Notes under the pieces: model-generated
Seen by the model: the letters and a program-made list of their open reading frames with translations, nothing else
What the model was told of the DNA's origin: nothing
Databases searched by the model: none
Source of the DNA: CAZWSE01 sp964636575
GTDB taxonomy: Bacteria > Pseudomonadota > Alphaproteobacteria > Rhodobacterales > Rhodobacteraceae
DNA: 47,683 nt
Direction of reading: 5' to 3'
NCBI GenBank assembly: GCA_964636575.1
Contig: CAZWSE010000011.1
Location: 1-47,683, forward strand
Made by a program: the position numbers and the translations under genes
Shown here: piece after piece, positions 24,275 to 33,204 of the stretch
Position numbering within the stretch: the first letter of the stretch is position 1
Layout: each line of letters opens with the position of its first letter

Positions 24275-25548
24275 GCTCCGTTATCCCTAAGCACAGCCCC
24301 CGCCAAGTAAAGCGATCCGCAGATCAGGATGCGCGCGGTTGGGTCTGATTGCGCGATCTGTTCTAACGCTTGCGCCACGTTGTCTGCCTTGCTGGCTGTC
24401 ATCCCGACTTTCACTGCCGCTGCGGCTGTGTCTTCTGCTGGAACTGTTGCGGGGGCGTCGGGGATTGTGACCGCATGCAGGTGGTCTGCGTGCGCGGCCA
24501 GCGGTGCCATGTAGCCTGTGATGTCTTTGGTGTTGAGCATTCCGCAAATCAGATATGTCGGGCGCTTTGGCAACCCGTCCAACACGGCGGCGAGCGCATG
24601 GCCTGCGGCGGGGTTGTGGCCGCCGTCCAGCCAGACCTCTGCCTGTGGGACCAGATCAACCAATGTCCCTGACCGCAACCGTTGCATGCGGGCGGGCCAG
24701 TCTGTTTGGGTCATTGCAGGCTCGTAAGATGCCTCGCCAATCCCAAGCTGCCGCAGCCCTGCCAGAACCATGCCTGCGTTTTGCACTTGGTGCGCGCCGG
24801 GCAGGATGGGCATGGGCAGATCAAGCAGGCCCGTTTCATCCTCAAACACAAGTCGCCCGTGTTCGCTGCGGACATGCCAGTGTTGCCCGTAGACCTGCAA
24901 GGGCGCGCCGAGGCGGTTGGCGGTACCTTCGATCACCTCAAGCGCTGCGTCGTCTTGCGGACCGACGATGCAGGGCACGCCGCGTTTGATGATCCCTGCT
25001 TTTTCCATTGCGATGGCTTCAAGCGTGTCGCCAAGGAAGCCTTCGTGGTCCATCGAGACAGGTGTGATGACCGTCAGCGCCGGTTTGTCTGGCACATTGG
25101 TGGCATCAAGCCGCCCGCCAAGCCCAACTTCGAGCAGTGTGTAATCTGCGGGTGTGCGTGCAAAGGCCAGCAAGGCCGCGCAGGTCGTGATTTCAAAGTA
25201 GGTGATGTTTGCGCCTTTGTTGGCGGCGTAACATTCATCCAAGATTTCGGTCAGGTGGGGTTCTGAGATAAGCTCCCCCGCCAGCCTGATCCGTTCGTGA
25301 AACCGCACCAGATGCGGCGATGTATAGGCATGCGCTTTCAGCCCCGCCCCTTCGATCCCTGCCCGCAGCATCGCTTGGGTTGAGCCTTTGCCATTGGTGC
25401 CTGCGATATGGATCACGGGCGGCATATCAAGGTGTGGATTGCCCAGCGCACCCAGCAGGTTCCAGACCCGATCCAAGGTCAGGTCTATGATTTTCGGGTG
25501 CAGTGCCATCATCCGGTCTAGGATGAGGTCAGAGCCTTGCGCGGTCAT
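24271..25548 (-). CDS. folC: Bifunctional dihydrofolate / folylpolyglutamate synthase
   Basis: A 425-residue Mur-ligase-type enzyme that makes dihydrofolate from dihydropteroate and glutamate and extends the folate polyglutamate tail. The P-loop is IAGTNGKGSTQAML near residue 48-61, and the folate-synthase signature LEVGLGGRLDATN and the C-terminal domain LDGGHNPAAGHAL are present. It overlaps accD by four bases (ATGA); the accD-folC order is common in proteobacteria. Confidence 0.97.
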   Translation of the reverse strand: MTAQGSDLILDRMMALHPKIIDLTLDRVWNLLGALGNPHLDMPPVIHIAGTNGKGSTQAMLRAGIEGAGLKAHAYTSPHLVRFHERIRLAGELISEPHLTEILDECYAANKGANITYFEITTCAALLAFARTPADYTLLEVGLGGRLDATNVPDKPALTVITPVSMDHEGFLGDTLEAIAMEKAGIIKRGVPCIVGPQDDAALEVIEGTANRLGAPLQVYGQHWHVRSEHGRLVFEDETGLLDLPMPILPGAHQVQNAGMVLAGLRQLGIGEASYEPAMTQTDWPARMQRLRSGTLVDLVPQAEVWLDGGHNPAAGHALAAVLDGLPKRPTYLICGMLNTKDITGYMAPLAAHADHLHAVTIPDAPATVPAEDTAAAAVKVGMTASKADNVAQALEQIAQSDPTARILICGSLYLAGAVLRDNGA

Positions 25549-26540
25549 TTTTTGGATTTCTTGGACGGTGCTTTGGCGGGCGTGTCTTCCGGTTTGGTTT
25601 CTGCGGCTTGTGCTGCCAATGCCGCCTCTTCTTCCGGTGTGACCTCTTCTGCAATTGCGCCGGGCGCTGGAAGGTCAGCCACGATTGCAGGGCTAAGCCC
25701 CATGAGCATCCGTGTGATCGTGATCAGTTCCTGCCGCATTTCTGTGCGCGGCGTTACCCGATCCAGCATCCCGTGATCGAGCAGGTATTCCGCCCGTTGG
25801 AACCCTTCGGGCAGTTTTTCGCGGATCGTTTGTTCGATCACCCGCGGCCCTGCAAAGCAAATCAGCGCGTTGGGTTCAGCGATATGGACGTCGCCCAGCA
25901 TCGCGTAGGATGCAGTGACCCCGCCTGTTGTCGGGTGTGTCAGCACCACGATGTAGGGCAGCCCTGCTTCTTTCAGCATTTGCACCGCGATGGTTGTGCG
26001 CGGCATTTGCATCAGAGACAGGATGCCTTCTTGCATCCGTGCCCCGCCTGCTGCCGAGAACAGGATCAGCGGCCGTTTCAGTTTTACTGCCCGTTCCGCT
26101 GCTGCGATGATCGCGTTGCCCACGTACATGCCCATGGACCCTGCCATGAACGAGAAATCTTGTGCTGCCGCCACGATGGGTGTGCGCCCCATGTCCCCTT
26201 CTGCGACCAGCATCGCCTCGTTTTCGCGCGTCTCTTTTTGCGCGGCTTTCATCCGGTCGGGGTATTTCTTTTGATCTTTGAATTGCAGCGGGTCCGGGAG
26301 CGGTGCTGGTACCTCAACCTCTACGAACACGCCGCCATCGAAGAGCGATTTGAACCTGTCCCGTGGCGAGATTTGCATGTGGTGTCCGCAGTTTGTGCAG
26401 ACGTTCAGGTTGTCTGACACTTCGCGGTGGAACAGCATCGACCCGCAGCCGTCGCATTTTGTCCAAAGGTTTTCCGGTGTGTCCCGTCGTGAGAAGATCG
26501 AGTTGATCGTTGGACGGACGTAGTTTGAAATCCAGTTCAT
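25545..26540 (-). CDS. accD: Acetyl-CoA carboxylase carboxyltransferase subunit beta
   Basis: A 331-residue subunit that, with AccA, transfers the carboxyl group from biotin to acetyl-CoA in fatty acid synthesis. The N-terminal zinc ribbon has four cysteines (CDGCGSM and CTNCGHHM). The crotonase-like core includes FSAAGGARMQEGILSLMQM and HPTTGGVTASYAMLGD. The C-terminal tail (about residues 295-331) is an Ala/Glu/Lys-rich extension ending KKSKK. It leads the accD-folC unit, 57 nt downstream of the CPBP protease gene on the same strand. Confidence 0.97.
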   Translation of the reverse strand: MNWISNYVRPTINSIFSRRDTPENLWTKCDGCGSMLFHREVSDNLNVCTNCGHHMQISPRDRFKSLFDGGVFVEVEVPAPLPDPLQFKDQKKYPDRMKAAQKETRENEAMLVAEGDMGRTPIVAAAQDFSFMAGSMGMYVGNAIIAAAERAVKLKRPLILFSAAGGARMQEGILSLMQMPRTTIAVQMLKEAGLPYIVVLTHPTTGGVTASYAMLGDVHIAEPNALICFAGPRVIEQTIREKLPEGFQRAEYLLDHGMLDRVTPRTEMRQELITITRMLMGLSPAIVADLPAPGAIAEEVTPEEEAALAAQAAETKPEDTPAKAPSKKSKK

Positions 26541-26597
26541 GCGGGCCCCTTGGAGACTGTTAATGCTTCAAATAAGCCTGCCGTATCGGAATTGCAA

Positions 26598-27503
26598 TCA
26601 GCGCCTTATTGCAAGTCGTGCTACCAGCCAGCTGCACAGCATGAATGCAAAGTCGACCGGCATCCATTGCCGCACCATGTCTGTGTCTTGCATCGAATAC
26701 GGCGCCAGAAAGAGCGCCAATCCGTAGAGGCTGTCTGGCAGTGATACGATCAGCAGTGCGATCACGTTGTTCACGAAATGCACTGCCATTGCTGGCCCCA
26801 GATTGCCTGCCCGTGCTGTTAGGTCTGCCATCAGTATCCCGAAGATCCCCGCCCAGAGCGCCACCATCCATGCGTTTTCTCCTGCTTCTGCTGGCACGTA
26901 GTGACCCAGTGCAAAAAGCGCTGATGGCAGCACCATCCAGATTATGGGGCTGTTGAACCGTGCTGCCAGTTGTTGCTGGATGTATCCTCTGAACAGGATT
27001 TCCTCTGCGCTGGTTTGGATGAGCACCCCTATGAGCGACAGCGGAAGCAGCGTTATCCAAAGGCCCCAACGCAGGTTTTGGGTCAGCGGTTCTCCCATGT
27101 CCCAAGGTGGCAGCACTAGAACTGCGATCATCAGCCCGATAAGCAGGAGTGTGACCCGCATGAAATCCCGTCGTACCGATAGAAATGGCCCGAAGAGGCT
27201 AGCGATGCTGCGTTTGTGGAGCAATCGCACAATCACAAACACCCCTGCTGCCATGGTGACGAATGAACACAACACGAAGAGCATCCCGAAGGGTGTTGAT
27301 CCGTCCTCGGTTGCGTAGAAGAACGCGGCGTAGCCTGCGTCGGTTGTGACGGCGTGGATGGTTTGGTTGATCAGGTACATCAGCGCGAAGGCAATGACGC
27401 TGGCCCCGATCAAGCCCACAACGAACCGCCAGAGCTGCGCGGTTTCGCGTACGGGTGTCAGAAAGGACTGGTGGGCGTCGTAGTCGAACCGGCGCAGGGG
27501 CAT
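26598..27503 (-). CDS. CPBP-family intramembrane glutamic endopeptidase
   Basis: A 301-residue membrane protein of the CPBP/Rce1 (ABI) family with about eight hydrophobic helices. The three active-site motifs are intact: EEILFR (Glu167, Glu168, Arg172), FALGH (Phe197, His201) and HFVNN (His242, Asn246). Family members trim membrane-associated substrates; bacterial ones act in bacteriocin maturation or immunity, or are uncharacterised. Its ATG overlaps the stop of the upstream ABC-like gene as TAATG (27501-27505), so its translation should depend on ribosomes finishing that gene. This pairing suggests a joint function in membrane peptide or signal handling, which is inference. Confidence 0.9.
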   Translation of the reverse strand: MPLRRFDYDAHQSFLTPVRETAQLWRFVVGLIGASVIAFALMYLINQTIHAVTTDAGYAAFFYATEDGSTPFGMLFVLCSFVTMAAGVFVIVRLLHKRSIASLFGPFLSVRRDFMRVTLLLIGLMIAVLVLPPWDMGEPLTQNLRWGLWITLLPLSLIGVLIQTSAEEILFRGYIQQQLAARFNSPIIWMVLPSALFALGHYVPAEAGENAWMVALWAGIFGILMADLTARAGNLGPAMAVHFVNNVIALLIVSLPDSLYGLALFLAPYSMQDTDMVRQWMPVDFAFMLCSWLVARLAIRR

Positions 27504-30500
27504 TAGGGGGTATCCTGATCCGTGTCGTCGGTGAGCGCTTGTTGTTCGAAGTTCCGCGTCACGTCCTTGATTTTGTGCTCAGGCAGTTCCTTTGAAATGT
27601 CGCGGATCGTATCCGCCGCGCCGATCAAATATCCGGACACGGTTTTCAGAAGATTCATCGCGACGTCGCCGTCCGACTGAATAACGGCTTTGTATTCATC
27701 CGCGCCGATACGCAGGAAGGTGCTTTCCTCCATCGCGACCAAATCGAGCTGGCGGTCCTGGTCTGCAATGATTGAAAGGTCACCGATCAGGCGACCGGGG
27801 TCAATTTCAGAGACGACAACCGTTTCTTCGCCTCCGGTCGGGAACCGCAATTCTGCCTTTCCTTTGAGACAGAGATAGGCGGCATCTGCCCGCTGGCCGC
27901 GTTCAAAAATCTTGTCGCCCTTGGCAGCATCATACCAAGACGCCGAAAACGCGAGCAGCCTTTGGTTGCGCCGATCCAGTCCTGAAAAGAGGTCGGTGCG
28001 CGAAATGACGGACAGCTTACGCAAGAAATCATCTGAGGTATCCACCTCAGACGCGCGGGCCACACCATCCACACGACCATCTTTGAGTTCAACAAACAGA
28101 TCATAGTTGCCGGGGTTCGCAAATTCGCTTTCCATAAAGATCATCGTACTTTTGGGAAGCAGTTCGCGCAGTTTGTTACGGGTGCGGGTGCGGCTTACCC
28201 CGTCTTGGCTGGCCAAGGCCCCGTCGAGGATCAAAACATCGGGCCGTTTGATTGCAGCCCGACTAAAGGCCACACGTTCCTGAAACGAGGTGTTGAGCCT
28301 GCTGCCTCCGATCCCTGTTTCGGTATTATAGACGATCGCCGCCGCGGCCTTGTTCAGCCCTTCTTCGGTTAGAATTTCGGCCACTGTGTCTTCGATCTGT
28401 TCCAGTTTTGCACCGGCCATCAGCGACACACGACCATAGATTGCGTTTTCAAGCAGGGTCAGGCGCGGGATATAGATAGAGGGACGGACCTGCATAAACA
28501 TGCCTTTGGTCCGTTCGCGCAGCACAGACCCGCCCGAGCGACGCAGGCTGACAATCTTGTCCTTAAAGGTGTCCGGGAAAGCAGGGCCGATCTGCTCCGC
28601 GGTCAAGGTGAAAGGGACCGTCATCAACAAGGCTTCTTCATCTGCGGTCAACGCAATCGCTTCGGGGTTGCGCCGCCGTTGCATGAAATCGACCAGACGT
28701 TCATAGGTTTCTGGATCAATGTCCAAGCGTCTGAACAGCGGGTGATCCGTGCCATCGCGCCCGAACGTACGGTGCAGAATGTCGATTACGGCCTGCGCAA
28801 TATCGAGCCCTTCTTCGGCCAATCCTTGTTCGCGCAGGAACCGGATAAACTGCCCCTCAGACACGAGTGTTTCTTGCGTAATCCGCCGCGTCGGCACCGC
28901 AAACAAAAGGTTGCCCCCCAGCGGAATCGCCGGATTGAACAGATAGGGGTCAAATCTGTAGAAGGCCGTATCGAGCCCCCGTTCTTGCAGTCGCGCGAAG
29001 ATTTTGGGCCGCAACTGCACGATTGCTTGCGCCAGTTCGGGACTGTCTTCTGGATCAAATCTTGCTGTCAGGCTGTCGCGGAACAAGAGGTCATCCACGC
29101 CCATCGCCTGCACGAGTTCAAACCACCAATCCCGCACCGCTGTTTCATCAGACAGCCCCGCCAGATCGGGATCAAGCCAGTCTGCATCCAGCACATCGAG
29201 GCTGTTGCCGGACCGAAGCGTTTCGATCTGATTGCGGATTTTGCGTGAATTGTTCCATTCCACGGTTTTCGGGCTGGTCCGCAGTGGCATCAGAACGTTG
29301 TCGCCCAAGGTTCCATCAAAGAGATAGGGCCGTGATTGTGCATAGCCGATCCGCCCTGCGATCACTGCTTGGTGCAATTGCGACAGATCATGCCCGTTCA
29401 TCACAATGTTACCGCGGCTGGGTTGGACTTCGCGGGTGAGCAGTTCAGCGAAAGCCGCCCGTTCGTTCCCGTTTTTCGACTGGATCGCAACCCGCGCCCC
29501 TGCTGGCACATTCAGCGTGATGTCTTCGAGGATGTTGTTCCCGTCCCCGTCGGTCACAGAGACGTCCCGCAGCGTGATGTCTCCGTTCAGGTGTGGCGTG
29601 TCTTCGGGTTCACCGTCGAACAGCGCCTCGTCGATCATTCCGCGTGGCTGGAACCGTTCTGTCACGATTTCCCACCGCAGAGACATGTCCTGCACCTGAT
29701 TGTAGTAGGTCAGCAATTCCTTCCACGGTCCTGACAGGTCTTTGTAGGCTGCCAGTGCCGCCACCAGCGCCCCCACCGTGATTTCCCCCTGAATCGCCAG
29801 ATATCCCCCCACCGAGTAGAAGAAAAACGGTGTCAGTTGCGTGATGAAGTTGTTTAGAAACTTCATGAAGAACTTTTTGTTGTAGATTTTGAACCGGATC
29901 TCAAAGAGCCGTCCGAGCCGGTTTGTGAATTGCGCTTTTCTGTACCGCACCCCGCCGTTGATCCGCAGATCAGACATGCCTGCTGCTGTTTCCCCGATCT
30001 CTGACGAGAATTGCCGGACTTCCCGCACCCGTTCGATGTTGAGCACGTTGATCTGTCGTTGCAGCATCGGGATCAGGTAGGCTTGAAGCGGGATCAGTGC
30101 GATCGCTGCCAGCCCGAACCAGATCGATTGAATAAACAGGAACGTCAGGATTGTCAGCATTTGTCCTGCCTGGAACACTGGTTGTGCCACCGCGTCCCCC
30201 ATCAGCCCGCCCATTGGTTCGGCCTCTGAGGTGACCATTGCCACCAGTTCCCCTTGGCTTGTGTTTCTGAAGTATGGTTTCGGGAACCGCATCATTCGGC
30301 TGAGCAGTTGGTATCTGAACCGCCGCAGCAGCCGTTCTGCCACGATCCCTTTCATCGTGTTCAGCCGCATTTTCATCAGCCCGTTGGCCAGTACTGCCAG
30401 TAAGAACCCGAAGCAAAGGATCAGCAGGTATTCAACTTGGGTCAGCTCGTACCCGAAGACGCCGATTGTTCCTCCGCTTGCCCCGATTGCATCGTTGATG

Positions 30501-30622
30501 ATCCTTTTGGGCAGTTCCAGCGACACGAAGAGGAATGGAAATGTCAGCAGTGTCAGCGCCAGCAACATCAGTTGTTGCCGTTTCGAGTGTTTCCAGATGA
30601 ACGTGAAAAGGGATCGGTCCAT
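27503..30622 (-). CDS. ABC exporter-like protein with degenerate ATPase and C-terminal cNMP-binding domain
   Basis: A 1039-residue protein. Residues 1-325 are a type I exporter membrane domain with about six helices. From 347 an ABC nucleotide-binding domain starts (ITLRDVSV), but its motifs are broken. The Walker A place reads SKNGNERAAF (382-391) with no G-x-x-G-x-G-K-S/T. The signature is LNTSFQ (776-781) instead of LSGGQ. Walker B is LILDGA (797-802), with Gly for the catalytic Glu. The switch-His position is Glu831. Only the Q-loop (IGYAQSRPYLFDGTLGDNV, 425-443) looks normal. About 330 residues, 445-775, are inserted between Q-loop and signature. Residues 876-985 form a cyclic-nucleotide-binding domain (RLIGDLSIIA, then DRQLDLVA, which keeps the Arg). 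It probably does not hydrolyse ATP conventionally; it may be a cNMP-sensing membrane regulator or a partner of a complete ABC protein. The reading frame is intact, so this is not decay. Confidence 0.85.
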   Translation of the reverse strand: MDRSLFTFIWKHSKRQQLMLLALTLLTFPFLFVSLELPKRIINDAIGASGGTIGVFGYELTQVEYLLILCFGFLLAVLANGLMKMRLNTMKGIVAERLLRRFRYQLLSRMMRFPKPYFRNTSQGELVAMVTSEAEPMGGLMGDAVAQPVFQAGQMLTILTFLFIQSIWFGLAAIALIPLQAYLIPMLQRQINVLNIERVREVRQFSSEIGETAAGMSDLRINGGVRYRKAQFTNRLGRLFEIRFKIYNKKFFMKFLNNFITQLTPFFFYSVGGYLAIQGEITVGALVAALAAYKDLSGPWKELLTYYNQVQDMSLRWEIVTERFQPRGMIDEALFDGEPEDTPHLNGDITLRDVSVTDGDGNNILEDITLNVPAGARVAIQSKNGNERAAFAELLTREVQPSRGNIVMNGHDLSQLHQAVIAGRIGYAQSRPYLFDGTLGDNVLMPLRTSPKTVEWNNSRKIRNQIETLRSGNSLDVLDADWLDPDLAGLSDETAVRDWWFELVQAMGVDDLLFRDSLTARFDPEDSPELAQAIVQLRPKIFARLQERGLDTAFYRFDPYLFNPAIPLGGNLLFAVPTRRITQETLVSEGQFIRFLREQGLAEEGLDIAQAVIDILHRTFGRDGTDHPLFRRLDIDPETYERLVDFMQRRRNPEAIALTADEEALLMTVPFTLTAEQIGPAFPDTFKDKIVSLRRSGGSVLRERTKGMFMQVRPSIYIPRLTLLENAIYGRVSLMAGAKLEQIEDTVAEILTEEGLNKAAAAIVYNTETGIGGSRLNTSFQERVAFSRAAIKRPDVLILDGALASQDGVSRTRTRNKLRELLPKSTMIFMESEFANPGNYDLFVELKDGRVDGVARASEVDTSDDFLRKLSVISRTDLFSGLDRRNQRLLAFSASWYDAAKGDKIFERGQRADAAYLCLKGKAELRFPTGGEETVVVSEIDPGRLIGDLSIIADQDRQLDLVAMEESTFLRIGADEYKAVIQSDGDVAMNLLKTVSGYLIGAADTIRDISKELPEHKIKDVTRNFEQQALTDDTDQDTP

Positions 30623-30783
30623 TATGCGCCTTTAATGTGCCATCGTTTGGCTTGGGCTGAATGCTCTTGCCCTGTTAACTTTAGCTAGGCTTGCTGCGCT
30701 CTCAATGCAAGGAATTCCCCTTATCGCTTGCAGCTACGCGGGCCCTTGCTTATTCACAATTCAACAGTTTTAGGGAGGCCCTG

Positions 30784-32517
30784 ATGTCCAAACATACATT
30801 CGACAAGTCCAAATTGCCCAGTCGGCATGTTACCGAGGGCCCTGCCCGAGCGCCGCATCGTTCGTACTACTACGCGATGGGCATGACCGAGCAGGAAATC
30901 CACCAGCCCTTGATCGGTGTCGCCACCTGTTGGAACGAAGCCGCCCCGTGTAACATCGCCCTGAACCGTCAGGCCCAGTCCGTCAAGTTGGGCGTCAAAG
31001 CCGCTGAAGGCACCCCGCGCGAGTTCACCACGATTACTGTTACCGATGGTATCGCGATGGGGCATGAGGGCATGCGGTCTTCCCTCGCCTCCCGCGAGGC
31101 GATTGCCGACACCGTTGAGCTGACCATGCGCGGTCATTGTTATGATGCCATCGTTGGTTTGGCAGGGTGTGACAAATCTCTGCCCGGTATGATGATGGCG
31201 ATGGTGCGTTTGAACGTGCCGTCTGTGTTCTTGTATGGCGGGTCGATCCTGCCAGGTCGTTTGGATGGCAAGGATGTTACTGTTCAGGACGTCTTTGAAG
31301 CCGTTGGTCGCCACCAAGCCGGCGCCAATTCTGACGAGGAACTGGCTGCACTAGAACGCGTTGCTTGCCCCTCTGCCGGTGCGTGTGGCGGTCAGTTTAC
31401 GGCCAATACCATGGCCTGTGTCTCCGAGGCGATTGGTCTGGCCTTGCCGAACTCTGCCGGTATGCCTGCCCCTTATGAAAGCCGCGATGCCTATGCCGAG
31501 GCCTCTGGTCAGGCGGTAATGAACCTGCTTGAAAAGAACATTCGCGCCCGTGATATCGTGACCCGCAAGTCGCTTGAGAACGCGGCCCGCATCGTTGCTT
31601 GCACGGGTGGATCGACCAACGCTGGTCTGCACTTGCCCGCGATTGCACATGAGGCTGGTATTGAGTTTTACCTTGATGACGTCTGCGAAATTTTCCGCGA
31701 TACGCCCTACTTTGTGAACCTGAAGCCGGGCGGTGAATATGTCGCCAAGGATATGTACGAGGCGGGCGGTGTGCCTGTGGTCATGAAAGAACTGCGCAAA
31801 GCGGGTCTGATCCATGAAGACTGCATGACGGCCACGGGCTATTCCATCGGTGAGGAAATCGACCGCTGCACTTTGGAAGCGGATGGCACGGTTATTTATC
31901 CGGTTGAGACACCCATTTCGACCACGGGTGGCGTTGTGGGCCTAAAAGGCAATCTGGCCCCTGAAGGTGCTATCGTCAAAATCGCTGGTATGACCGAAGA
32001 AGAGATCGTGTTCACTGGCCCTGCGCGGGTGTTTGAATGCGAAGAGGACGCTTTTGAAGCGGTCAAATCACGCACTTACAAAGAAGGCGAGGTTCTGGTG
32101 ATCCGCAACGAAGGTCCAAGCGGTGGGCCGGGGATGCGCGAAATGCTGGCGACCACGGCGGCCCTTTCGGGGCAAGGGATGGGCAAGAAGGTTGCCCTGA
32201 TCACTGACGGTCGTTTTTCGGGCGCGACACGCGGGTTCTGTGTGGGCCATGTTGGCCCTGAGGCAGCGCTTGGCGGGCCGATTGGCTTGCTTCAAGACGG
32301 CGATGTCATCACATTGAACGCACGGACAGGATCCATTACCGTTGATCTTACGGACGATGAATTGGCCACACGCAAAGAAGCCTGGAAAGGCCCGCGTGAA
32401 ACGATCTATGGATCGGGCTCGTTGTGGAAGTATTCGCAGCTTGTTGGCCCAACGTATCTGGGGGCGGTCACGCACCCCGGTGGCAAGGCAGAGCGGCATG
32501 AATACATGGATCTCTAG
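30784..32517 (+). CDS. ilvD: Dihydroxy-acid dehydratase
   Basis: A 577-residue iron-sulfur dehydratase of the branched-chain amino acid pathway, converting 2,3-dihydroxy-3-methylbutanoate and its homologue to 2-oxo acids. Cluster-ligand cysteines are in GCDKSLPGM and CPSAGACGGQFTANTM. TGGSTNAGLHLPAIAHEAG and GPSGGPGMREML are family signatures. The start at 30784 follows GGGAGG by 7 nt; an upstream in-frame extension lacks homology-like sequence. It diverges from the ABC-like gene; the 161-nt gap holds its promoter, but I see no clear leader peptide or riboswitch. The lipoprotein gene begins inside its 3' end. Confidence 0.97.
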   Translation: MSKHTFDKSKLPSRHVTEGPARAPHRSYYYAMGMTEQEIHQPLIGVATCWNEAAPCNIALNRQAQSVKLGVKAAEGTPREFTTITVTDGIAMGHEGMRSSLASREAIADTVELTMRGHCYDAIVGLAGCDKSLPGMMMAMVRLNVPSVFLYGGSILPGRLDGKDVTVQDVFEAVGRHQAGANSDEELAALERVACPSAGACGGQFTANTMACVSEAIGLALPNSAGMPAPYESRDAYAEASGQAVMNLLEKNIRARDIVTRKSLENAARIVACTGGSTNAGLHLPAIAHEAGIEFYLDDVCEIFRDTPYFVNLKPGGEYVAKDMYEAGGVPVVMKELRKAGLIHEDCMTATGYSIGEEIDRCTLEADGTVIYPVETPISTTGGVVGLKGNLAPEGAIVKIAGMTEEEIVFTGPARVFECEEDAFEAVKSRTYKEGEVLVIRNEGPSGGPGMREMLATTAALSGQGMGKKVALITDGRFSGATRGFCVGHVGPEAALGGPIGLLQDGDVITLNARTGSITVDLTDDELATRKEAWKGPRETIYGSGSLWKYSQLVGPTYLGAVTHPGGKAERHEYMDL

Positions 32518-33151
32518 AGCAGGGATTGGACTAATATTCAGCTTTGGATTGGCAGGGTGCGAAACCTTGCCGATGCCAAAACTGTCTTTCGCACAAAGTT
32601 TGACCGGCAAGGCGCAGCATGACGGGCGGGTTTATCGATCTGCTGAAATGTTGAATGGCCGGTTCATTCTGGTCCCGCCCGAGGACTATTGCATTGACGG
32701 CGACAGCTTGACCCAGACCTTTGCCTTGATGGCAAATTGCAGCGTTTTGATTGATGCAGAACCATCTACGGCAGATGAACCTGACATTCTGACGGCGTCT
32801 TTTGCGACCAAGCAAGATGGCAGTCAGGCAAGTGTTGATGCCTTAACCGCCGCTGTGGCTCCTTTGGCAGCCCAAAACGGATACCAAGACAGTGCCGTTG
32901 CCTATGTCGAAGTGACAGACCCCGAGATCAGAGAAGGGCTTGATCCGGTCCACTGGCGCGGTGTTTTGAAGCACGAAGGCACGATTGTCGGCTTTGCCAC
33001 CTATGCCCATCGCGGTTTGAACGCATCGCCACAGTTGATCGAGGAAACCGCGCGCAATCTGATTGAGAACAATGCTGGTCGTTCGGGCAGTCGATCCACC
33101 GGAGATGGATTAAAGTCGAATTTAATGTCGTTTGTAGGTTTGTTTCAGTAA
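32498..33151 (+). CDS. Putative lipoprotein, unknown function
   Basis: A 217-residue exported protein with a lipoprotein signal: MNTWISRAGIGLIFSFGLAGC, lipobox LAGC at residues 18-21. The next residue is Glu, so outer-membrane sorting is likely. The mature part is mixed alpha/beta with no motif I recognise; residues about 95-130 (SVDALTAAVAPLAAQNGYQDSAVAYVEVTD) look like one globular domain. The start lies inside the last 20 bases of ilvD, so it is probably translated from the ilvD message. A 3' inverted repeat follows its stop. Confidence 0.75.
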   Translation: MNTWISRAGIGLIFSFGLAGCETLPMPKLSFAQSLTGKAQHDGRVYRSAEMLNGRFILVPPEDYCIDGDSLTQTFALMANCSVLIDAEPSTADEPDILTASFATKQDGSQASVDALTAAVAPLAAQNGYQDSAVAYVEVTDPEIREGLDPVHWRGVLKHEGTIVGFATYAHRGLNASPQLIEETARNLIENNAGRSGSRSTGDGLKSNLMSFVGLFQ

Positions 33152-33154
33152 CCA

Positions 33155-33177
33155 ATTGTCTCTAAAGTGGAGACAAT
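33155..33177 (+). terminator. Inverted repeat after the ilvD-lipoprotein unit
   Basis: ATTGTCTC (33155-33162) and GAGACAAT (33170-33177) pair perfectly around a 7-nt loop, three bases after the lipoprotein stop and 27 nt before the next gene. There is no T run. It could be a weak terminator or an operator for the downstream gene pair. Confidence 0.45.
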
Positions 33178-33204
33178 CGAAGGTTTCAAGGATCCCCAAG
33201 CGCA

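Noticed and set aside
27503..30622. Frameshift or pseudogene explanation for the degenerate ABC protein
   Set aside because: The frame is open over 1039 codons with normal codon use, a coupled downstream gene and a well-formed C-terminal cNMP domain, so decay is unlikely.
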